A stretch of DNA of 34,869 nt from Verrucomicrobiota bacterium (lineage in GTDB: Bacteria; Verrucomicrobiota; Verrucomicrobiia; Chthoniobacterales; JACTMZ01): the NCBI GenBank assembly GCA_027624625.1, contig JAQBWH010000022.1, forward strand, positions 1 through 34,869, in the 5' to 3' direction. Both the position numbers and the translations under genes were made by a program. This document shows, piece after piece, positions 24,626-32,000 of the stretch. The notes below the pieces were generated by a model, which was not told where the DNA came from, made no database searches, and worked only from the letters and a program-made list of their open reading frames with translations. The number at the start of each line of letters is the position of its first letter. Within the stretch, counting starts at the first letter, position 1.

Positions 24626-26257
24626 TCAGGGCCGGAATTTCTGCGCGATGGGCACGCGGCGGCCGATGCCGAAGGCTTTGGACGTCACCTTGATTCCCGG
24701 CGCGGCTTGCTGGCGTTTGTATTCGTTTGCCTCCACTTTGCCGGCAACCCAGCGGACGGTCTCCGCATCGAACCCCCGGGCCGCGACTTCGCCGGCGGTC
24801 AGTTGCTCTTCGACAAAGAGGCGCAGGATTTCATCGAGCACTTCGTAGGGCGGGAGCGTGTCTTCGTCCTTCTGGTCGGCCCGTAATTCGGCGCTGGGCG
24901 GCTTGTCGATCGTGTTGCCTGGAATGACCTCGCCGTGGCGGTTGATGTGGCGGGCCAACTGGTAAACCATCATTTTGGGCACATCGGAAATGAGGGCCAG
25001 TCCGCCGGCCATGTCGCCGTAAATCGTGCAATAGCCAACGGCCAATTCGCTTTTGTTTCCGGTGGAAATGACCATGCGGTTGAACTTGTTGGAGAGTGCC
25101 ATGAGGGTCATACCCCGCAGTCGGGACTGCAAATTTTCCTCCGTCACGTCAGGCGGGTATCCGGCAAAAACCGGCGCGAGCTGCTTTTCCAGCGCCCCGA
25201 ACCCGCCGCCGATCGGGACGTTGTGGCATGCGATGCCGAGCTGCCTGGCCAGCCCGATCGAGTCGTCGATGCTGCCTTGGGACGAGAACGGTCCGGGCAT
25301 GGTCACACCGAGCACGTTGTCGCTGCCCAGGGCGGCGACGGCCAGGGCGGCGGTAACCGCCGAATCGATGCCACCACTCAAGCCGATGACCACTTGATGG
25401 AAGCCGCATTTTGCGAGGTAGTCGCGGAGCCCGAGGACAAGGGCATCGTGAATATCGGATACATCGGAATGTCCGGCCAGATCAACCGGAACCGCGGCGG
25501 GAATGGTGGCCAGTGCGTTGACTTCGCGGAAACCGGGCAGTTCGGCCGCGAGGTGGCCTTCGGCGTCGAAGGCCAGCGAGTGCCCGTCAAAGACAAGTTG
25601 GTCATTGCCGCCGACAAGATTGGCGTAAACGAGAGGCACCTTGAGTCGTCGCGCGATGGCGGAGAGCATGAGGCGCCGTTTGACCGGCTTGCCCGCCTCA
25701 AAAGGCGAAGCACTCAAGTTGAGCAGCAGGTCGATGCCGGATGCAGCCAATTCGTCGAGCGGGCTGCGTCCGTAAAAATCACGCGGCAAATACTCCGCGG
25801 TCCAGAGGTCTTCGCAGATCGTGATACCGGTCCGCCGTCCTGCCATCTCGGCGATGGTCAGGCGGGAGGCGGGTTCAAAGTAACGACCTTCGTCGAAGAC
25901 GTCGTAGGTCGGCAGAAGTGATTTGTGCGCGGTGGCCAGGCGGCGTCCGTTCTGCAGCACCACCGCGCTGTTGTGGCAAGGTCGGCCGTGCGGCGCGGGG
26001 TTCGGTTCGACTGTGCCGACGATGAGCGGCACGGCGCCGGTCTCGGCCGCCAACGCGTTCACGTGACGCTCGGCCGCCGCAATGAAGCCCGAGCGGAAGA
26101 CGAGGTCCATCGGCGGGTAGCCGCAGACCGCGAGTTCCGGGGTGATGACAAAATCAGCCCCGGCGGCAACCAGTTCCCGGTAGGCCCGGAGGATTTTGTC
26201 CGTATTACCGGCAAAATCCCCGACCGTCGTGTTGATTTGGGCAAGGCCGGCGTTCAA
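24626..26257 (-). CDS. nadE: Glutamine-dependent NAD+ synthetase
   Basis: Last step of NAD synthesis, amidating deamido-NAD with ammonia from glutamine. The 543 residues have an N-terminal nitrilase-type glutaminase (catalytic Glu41 in ITPELAVCGYPPMDL, Lys112 in HKSLLPTYDVFDEG, Cys148 in GITICEDLW) and a C-terminal synthetase with PP-loop GLSGGIDSAVTAALAVAALG (SGGIDS at 294-299) and STGNKSELAVGYCTIYGDMAGGLALI. All residues are intact. The protein must start at a TTG (26257): an in-frame TAA lies five codons upstream and no ATG or GTG precedes NAGLAQINTTVGDF, the conserved N-terminus. It heads the tight seven-gene run down to 20037. Confidence 0.95.
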   Translation of the reverse strand: MNAGLAQINTTVGDFAGNTDKILRAYRELVAAGADFVITPELAVCGYPPMDLVFRSGFIAAAERHVNALAAETGAVPLIVGTVEPNPAPHGRPCHNSAVVLQNGRRLATAHKSLLPTYDVFDEGRYFEPASRLTIAEMAGRRTGITICEDLWTAEYLPRDFYGRSPLDELAASGIDLLLNLSASPFEAGKPVKRRLMLSAIARRLKVPLVYANLVGGNDQLVFDGHSLAFDAEGHLAAELPGFREVNALATIPAAVPVDLAGHSDVSDIHDALVLGLRDYLAKCGFHQVVIGLSGGIDSAVTAALAVAALGSDNVLGVTMPGPFSSQGSIDDSIGLARQLGIACHNVPIGGGFGALEKQLAPVFAGYPPDVTEENLQSRLRGMTLMALSNKFNRMVISTGNKSELAVGYCTIYGDMAGGLALISDVPKMMVYQLARHINRHGEVIPGNTIDKPPSAELRADQKDEDTLPPYEVLDEILRLFVEEQLTAGEVAARGFDAETVRWVAGKVEANEYKRQQAAPGIKVTSKAFGIGRRVPIAQKFRP

Positions 26258-26339
26258 GGGAGTTGAGGGTTAAGGGATGAGAGTTGAGAGGATTGAACAG
26301 CCCCTTGCGAAAACTGTAAACTGAACACGGAACACTCTT

Positions 26340-26352
26340 GCCGCTCCGCGGC
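26340..26352. repeat. Small GC palindrome after the CPBP gene
   Basis: GCCGC-TCC-GCGGC is a perfect five-pair hairpin four bases beyond the stop of the CPBP gene. It could help end that transcript, but no T-run follows in either direction, so I do not call it a terminator. The 98-base gap to nadE also contains the loosely repeated words agttgaggg and agttgagag. Confidence 0.3.
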
Positions 26353-26355
26353 GGG

Positions 26356-27060
26356 TCACCAAAACCCCCATTGGCCGGTTTGCATGATGTAGATTCCGAG
26401 GCCGAGGTTGGTCACCGCGTGGGCGATAACACAGCAGGCCAGGCTGCGGGTCTTGACGGCCAGCAGGTTATAGATCGCACCGGTGAGGAGGGCGGGAAGG
26501 AAATCGGGCCCGAAGTGCGCCAGGCCGAACATCACGGTGACCATGCCGAAGGAAAACCAGGAGAAGGTGCCGAAAGGCACTTTGGTGAAATCTTCTTTGA
26601 TCAAGTAGCGCAGGAGGAATCCGCGCCAGAAAATTTCCTCGAGCAGCGGGACAACGACAACGAGGCGGACAAAACGCAAGGCGAGGGTTCCCCAGTAAAG
26701 CGCGGCCGATCCGGCGAAGATATCCGGGTTGAATCCTTCCCTGCGCAGTTCGGCTCCGAGGAGCCATTGTGGCGAGACCCACAGGGCCAGCACGACCAGT
26801 CCGGTCAGGACGGCCGTGAGGATGTGCCACGAGGCGCCCCAAGCGTAAGTTTTCCAGAACCAAAGAACGAGACCGCCGCACAAAATGGTCTGCAGCGGGA
26901 AGACCCAGTATTTGGGTTCGGCCAGCCAAAGGGGGGCGTTTTCTGCCGGGGCGAAAGACTGCGCGAGCGAAATGAGGGCCAGCCCGCCCATGAAAACCGC
27001 GAAGGGAAGGGCGTAGGCCCACAGGGCATTGCGTTCTGTGGCAGGGCTGGAGTTGTTCAT
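26356..27060 (-). CDS. CPBP family intramembrane glutamic endopeptidase
   Basis: A 234-residue polytopic membrane protein of the CAAX-protease/bacteriocin-processing (CPBP) superfamily. The catalytic motifs are present: EEIFWRGFL (Glu141-Glu142, Arg146), FGLAHF (His182) and HAVTN (His214, Asn218). About seven hydrophobic segments fit. I chose the ATG at 27060, preceded by AAGG, over the longer frame to 27117, because it starts MNNSSPATERN just before TM1. In PVC and PEP-CTERM organisms related proteases sit with exosortases, and this one could belong to that group; no exosortase is in the window. It is divergent from tRNA-Gly; the target is unknown. Confidence 0.85.
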   Translation of the reverse strand: MNNSSPATERNALWAYALPFAVFMGGLALISLAQSFAPAENAPLWLAEPKYWVFPLQTILCGGLVLWFWKTYAWGASWHILTAVLTGLVVLALWVSPQWLLGAELRREGFNPDIFAGSAALYWGTLALRFVRLVVVVPLLEEIFWRGFLLRYLIKEDFTKVPFGTFSWFSFGMVTVMFGLAHFGPDFLPALLTGAIYNLLAVKTRSLACCVIAHAVTNLGLGIYIMQTGQWGFW

Positions 27061-27129
27061 GCAGTCGCCTTTTTGCCGTAAAACCGCCTTGACGGGCAAG
27101 CACTGGCCGACGATCACTAAGGTTGTTTC

Positions 27130-27200
27130 GCGGGCATAGTTTAGTGGTAAAACTCCAGCCTTCCAAGCTGGCTATGAGGGTTCGATTCCCTCTGCCCGCT
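27130..27200 (+). tRNA. tRNA-Gly (anticodon TCC)
   Basis: A 71-base cloverleaf with acceptor GCGGGCA/TGCCCGC, D arm GTTT/AAAC, anticodon stem CCAGC/GCTGG, loop CTTCCAA (anticodon TCC, reading GGA), T arm GAGGG-TTCGATT-CCCTC and discriminator T. CCA is not encoded. It lies 41 bases before the GT-B-like gene. Confidence 0.96.
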
Positions 27201-27241
27201 GTCCTTTTCCTCCACCGCCCGACTACCCGCCACCCGCAACC

Positions 27242-28384
27242 ATGAAAGCTGTCATCGGCGCGGTTTTGGCGCGTTGGCCGCGGGCTTCGGCCGGCCACAC
27301 TTGCGCGGTCATGAATTGGGTCAAGGGCCTTGAGTCGCTCGGTTGGGAGGTATGGATCACCGAGCATCTGACGTCCGACGAACTCGAGGGTCCCGAACCG
27401 GGGCACGAACGCAGTCCGCAGGAGGAATTCTGGCACGAGACGGCGGCGGAATTCGGCCTGTCCGCTCGCCAGTGCCTGCTCGTCGACGGAAAGAGTCCCG
27501 ACCTCGAAGCCTTCCGTCAGTTTGCAGCGGGAGCGGATTTGTTTTTGAATTACTCGGGTCAATTCAAGCTCCTCGACTTGCTTGGTGACCGCATGACCAA
27601 GGCTTATCTCGATGTCGATCCCGGTTTCACCCAGTTGTGGGCCGAAACCTGCGGCACGGACATGAATTTCGCGGGGCACGATTTGTTCCTTACCGTCGGC
27701 GCAAATTTCCTTTCCCCCGATTTGTGTCTGCCGCGCACCCCGCAGGAGTGGATTCCGCTCGTGCCGCCGGTGCCGGGTGAATATTGGCGCGCACGACTGG
27801 CCGCGGCCGGCCGTGCCACCACGGCGGATGCCTGGACTACGATTTCTCACTGGTATGGCTACAATGATCTCGTCTGGGAGGGGAAAATTTATGGCGGTAA
27901 ACGGGACAGCTTGCGCGCTCTGGCCAACCTCCCGCGCATGACGGGTCTTCCTTTTTCTATCGCCAGTGATTTGCAGCCCGGATGGGAGGACTATGACGCC
28001 TTCACGGGCGGCGGATGGAACTTGCTTTCCTCGGCCGAGGTCTGCCGCGATGTGCCGGCTTATTTGCGCTTCATCGCCGCTTCGCGCGGCGAGATCGGCG
28101 TGGCCAAAGGCGGGTATCTTGTTTCGCGCGGGGGTTGGATTAGCGACCGCAGCGTAATCTACCTCGCGCTTGAGCGTCCTGTTGTTTTGCAGGACACCGG
28201 ATGGCCCGCAGTGGTGGCTCCGCGTCCGGGGTTGTTGCCTTTCGAAGATGCGAGCAAGGCGGCAATACGTATGGCCGAAGTGGAGCAAAACTTGGACGGG
28301 CAAAGCGCCGGGGCGCGCGAGTTGGCCGATACGGTCTTCAACCCCGCGTCTTCGTTGGCCCCGATCTTTGCGCGTCTGCGCTGA
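27242..28384 (+). CDS. Predicted GT-B-type glycosyltransferase
   Basis: A 380-residue soluble protein. The N-terminus (MKAVIGAVLARWPRASAGHT, then VMNWVKGLESLGWEVWITEH) looks like the GT-B N-terminal Rossmann fold. The C-terminal part (RGEIGVAKGGYLVSRGGWIS, then DRSVIYLALERPVVLQDTGW) has the pattern of group-1 glycosyltransferases, where a polar loop and 'YLa..rPvv.qdtG' line the nucleotide-sugar site. There is no clear E-x7-E motif and the middle (TTISHWYGYNDLVWEGKIYGGKRDSLR) is not familiar, so the assignment is by fold-like pattern, not by catalytic residues. It sits between tRNA-Gly and tRNA-Leu; its stop is seven bases from the tRNA-Leu 3' end on the other strand. Donor and acceptor unknown. 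Confidence 0.6.
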   Translation: MKAVIGAVLARWPRASAGHTCAVMNWVKGLESLGWEVWITEHLTSDELEGPEPGHERSPQEEFWHETAAEFGLSARQCLLVDGKSPDLEAFRQFAAGADLFLNYSGQFKLLDLLGDRMTKAYLDVDPGFTQLWAETCGTDMNFAGHDLFLTVGANFLSPDLCLPRTPQEWIPLVPPVPGEYWRARLAAAGRATTADAWTTISHWYGYNDLVWEGKIYGGKRDSLRALANLPRMTGLPFSIASDLQPGWEDYDAFTGGGWNLLSSAEVCRDVPAYLRFIAASRGEIGVAKGGYLVSRGGWISDRSVIYLALERPVVLQDTGWPAVVAPRPGLLPFEDASKAAIRMAEVEQNLDGQSAGARELADTVFNPASSLAPIFARLR

Positions 28385-28391
28385 GAAAAAG

Positions 28392-28473
28392 TGCTCGGGA
28401 AGGGAGTCGAACCCTTACTCCTTACGGAACCAGATCCTAAGTCTGGCGCGTCTGCCAGTTCCGCCACCCGAGC
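28392..28473 (-). tRNA. tRNA-Leu (anticodon TAG)
   Basis: An 82-base class II tRNA. The acceptor arm GCTCGGG pairs with CCCGAGC, the anticodon arm is CCAGA-CTTAGGA-TCTGG with anticodon TAG (reads CTA and CTG family codons), there is an extra variable arm TTCCGTAAGGAGT, and a T arm AAGGG-TTCGACT-CCCTT. The discriminator is A. The frame from 28467, starting MAELADAPDLGSGS, is the usual false peptide seen over tRNA-Leu genes and not a protein. Confidence 0.95.
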
Positions 28474-29054
28474 GTTCGATTAGGGTAACACCGGCAACGG
28501 GCCCGTGGCGAGGGTGGAGCTTGGTTGGATTTGACTTAACAGCGGGCCCGGTGTTCCGCGGCGGCCGCACTAGGGTTGGCCGGCGGATTTGGTGCGGAGT
28601 CGACTCGCGGATGGCCCCTCCCGAACGGAGAAACTCGAGATATGGGCACACGCTTTAAAACATGTGGCGGATGAGCAACGCCCGGCCGCCACCAGCGACG
28701 ACTACGGCCGCGAGCCACGAAGGCGTCAGCCCGTCATTGATCCACCAGAGGCGCGCCGTACCGCTGCAGATAGACAGCGCCCAAGCCTGTGCCCCGCGTT
28801 GCCCTCGTCCCGCATGCGCGGCACTCACGCTGTTTGCCTCGGGGCTATCTGCGGTTCCGCTTCGCTCCGGCTCTCCGTTTGTTCACTCCGCTCGACGAGA
28901 GGCGACTGAGGTCCACGGGCCCCGGATCGGGTGCGTGGACCGGAACCCAATTTTCGGGAAACCACTTGTTTATGGGAATAACCTGTCGGACAGTGAGGCT
29001 GCCAGGTAAATACGCCGCGAGGGAAGGCGATCACGCCAGTCCCCCCCGACCCCC
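28474..29054. other. Gene-poor region with possible decayed gene
   Basis: No convincing protein-coding gene or RNA gene in these 581 bases. Short open frames exist on both strands but have Arg/Pro-rich translations typical of noncoding GC-rich DNA. One exception is the minus-strand frame ending at 28655, whose last 35 residues (ARLWWINDGLTPSWLAAVVV, then AGGGRALLIRHMF) look like a membrane-protein fragment. It has no start codon in frame after an upstream stop. The part around 28865-28900 is rich in words such as GGAGCGAAGCGGA on the minus strand, a style seen in short intergenic repeats. A strong hairpin lies at 28910-28941. Confidence 0.35.
28910..28941. repeat. Strong composite hairpin upstream of CotH gene
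   Basis: GGTCCACG and CGTGGACC (28910-28917 and 28934-28941) form a perfect eight-pair stem. Inside it CCCG-GAT-CGGG adds a second four-pair stem. It lies 113 bases before the CotH gene and is not followed by a T-run, so it could be a structured leader, a protein site or the end of a repeat element rather than a terminator. Confidence 0.5.
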
Positions 29055-32000
29055 ATGCGCTTCACGCTGCTCTTGCTGACCGTTCTCGCCCTGCTCGGCC
29101 CCGAGCGGGCCGTTGCTTTTGTCAGGATCAGTGAATTTTTGGCCGACAATGCCAATGGTCTGAGGGATGAATACGGCGACCGCTCCGATTGGATTGAAAT
29201 CCACAATAGTGGACCCACCCCGGTGAACCTGGAAGGCTGGTGGATCACCGACAACGGGAATCTGCCCGCTAAGTGGAAATTCCCGGCCTTTGTCCTAGCA
29301 CCGGACAGTTACCTCATGATCTGGGCATCGAACAAGGACCTCCGCGATCCGGCCCTGCCTCTCCATACCAACTTCGCCCTTTCCAAGCGTGGGGAATACC
29401 TCGGCCTATACCGTCCCGATGCAACCACCGGCCAACCCGTGCTGGTGGACGAATACCGGGACACCGGAACCGGCTTTCCGCCGCAGGTGACCGATATTTC
29501 CTACGGCCGGAATACCTCCCCGATCACCGCCACTCCTGTGTCCGCCGCCTCCACCGCCCTCTACCGCGTGTTGCCCGACACGCCCGCCGGTGAGGCGGCT
29601 TACAACGGCCATGATTATGCCGCCGGCCAAGTAGGCACCGGGCGACCGGGCGGATGGAATGTCAGCCCGTCCTTCGACCATTCCTCGTGGCGTTCCGGAC
29701 AGACCGGCATTGGCTACGATGTGAACGGCGGGCTTCTCAACTTTGTCGGCGCGAACCCGGACGGAAATTGCCAGAGCGCCCTGAGGAATGTGAATACCTC
29801 GTTGCTCCTCCGGCGGGCCTTCACCCTCGCCGGCACTTCTTCGCTGACCACCGCGAAGTTGCGCATCCGCTACGAGGACGGTTTTGTCGCGTGGATCAAT
29901 GGTGTCGAAATCGCGCGCGCGAACTTCACGGGAACCCCGGTCCACAACTCGAGGTCCACCGTCGCCCTGGACGAAACCATCGTCGAGTCGTGGACGGAAA
30001 TCGCTTTCCCCACGGCGCTGCTCAACGAGGGGGCGAATGTGCTGGCCATCCAGGGACTCAACGCCACTCCCGGCAGCAGCGACTTTCTCATCCTGCCCGA
30101 GGTTGTCGTGACGAGCGTCCGTCCAGACCTCGCGACAGCGGGATATCTCAATCCTTCCACCCCCGGCACCGCCAATTCCGTAACTTCCGCGGGGCCCCTG
30201 CTTTACCACGCCACCCCGGAGGATCCCGATGTCCCGCGGCCCACCGGAACCGCCGCCAGTCCGCCGCTCCTCGTGACCGTCAAGGTGATAAAAACACGGG
30301 CCGACATCACGGAAGTAAGGGTCATTCCCCGCACCATGTTCGCCGCCGAGGGCGCCGCCGTGAGGATGAACGACCGGGGAGAGGCACCGGACAACATCGC
30401 CGGCGACGGCGTTTACTCGGCTTTCGTCCCCACCGGGACCATCGGCGCCGGCCAGATGCTGCGCTGGAGGTTTGAGGCGGTGGATACCGCCTCGCGCCTG
30501 ACCCAACTCCCCGCCTTCCACGACCCGCTCGACTCTCCCCGGTATTTCGGGACGGTCGCCCTCGCGCCTTGGTCCGACACCAGCCGACTGCCCATCCTCC
30601 ATTGGTTCGTGGCCAATACCAATGCCAACGGTCCGGCCGACGCCGCCTTCCGGGCCAGCTTTTATTATCTCGGGAACTTCTATGACAATACCGGGCATGA
30701 GCTGCGCGGGCAATCGACCATGACCTTTCCGAAGAAGGGCTACAATTTCGACTCGAACGACAATCACCGTTTTCTCTGGAGAGAAGGCGAAGGCCGGGTC
30801 AAGGACCTCAAGCTGCTGACCAATTACGCGGACAAGACGAAGGCCCGCAACACCCTGAGCCATGAAATCGCCATGATGGCAGGGGCTCCCTGGCATTTCG
30901 CCCACCCCGTGCGCGTCCACCTCAATGGCGGTTTTCACGGGGTCATGGATATGGTGGAAGACGGCGACGACCGCTTTCTCGAGCGCAACGGGCTCGATCC
31001 GCTCGGCGCCCTTTATAAAATTTACGCGCAGGATATGATTTCCAGCGCGGAGAAGAAAACGCGCAAAGAGGAACCGAACACGGACCTCGCGGCTTTTGTG
31101 GCCGGGCTCAACACCCCTGGCTGGCTCGGGCTGCGCCGAACTTTTGGTTATGACAATATTGATATCGCCGCGACCATCAACTACCTCGCCGTCCGGAACA
31201 TCAACAGCGATCGGGATCACGGGGCGAAAAACCTCTATCTCTACCGGGATACCGAGGGCAGTGGCGAATGGCAGCCGGTGATTTGGGATGTGGACCTCTC
31301 GCACGGTCGCAACTGGACATGGGACAAGGCATATTTCAACGACGCGCTCGTCCCGACCAACGGGCTCACCGAAACGCAGTCGCAGGACCATGCGCTCTAC
31401 AGCTTTATCTACGATTCCGCGGAATTGCGGGAAATGTTCACCTGCCGGCTGCGCACGCTGATGGATGAGATACTGCAACCCCCCGGGACGACCGGAGGGT
31501 TCATCGAGACAAGGCTCCGCGAGATCGCCGCCGCCATCGACCCGGATCCGGCGGTCTCAACCTGGACTGACGGCGACCTCGATGCCGCCAAGTGGGGGTT
31601 CGACTCAAACTTCTTCCCGAATCGTCCGCGCGAGGAAGTCGAACGTGTCATCGCCAACTACCTCGGCCCGCGCCGGACTTTCCTCTACAACACCGGCCCG
31701 GACCGTCCGCTTTTTTTCCGGCCCGGCCTGACCCCGAACGCCGGCAACTCCACGCCCATCCCCGACCACCCGTTGGTAAGCTCACCGGGCCTCGTGCTCG
31801 TCGATTCCGTGGAAGCCAATCCGAACAGCGTGAACGCTGCGATGAACCAGTCGCACGAGTTTATCGTCCTCCGCAATCCCGGCAGCCAGGCGGTGGACCT
31901 CTCGGGATGGAGGCTGGCCGGAGCCGTCGATCACGTTTTCGTCGGCGGCACGGTGATTCCGTCCGGCCCCGGCACATTGGCGGCCGATTACCGGGGCTTG

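Noticed and set aside
26468..28303. 611-residue minus frame across tRNA-Gly and the GT-B-like gene
   Set aside because: It crosses a tRNA and two real genes in wrong phase.
28159..28467. Minus-strand reading frame starting MAELADAPDLGSGS
   Set aside because: It begins inside tRNA-Leu and is the well-known false peptide over such tRNAs; it also lies antisense to the GT-B-like gene.
28910..28941. Rho-independent terminator
   Set aside because: Stem is strong but no T-run follows on either strand and no gene ends nearby.
29406..31478. 690-residue open frame antisense to the CotH gene
   Set aside because: Mirror frame caused by high GC at third positions; the + strand has signal peptide and domain motifs, while this frame is Gly/Val/Arg-rich with none.
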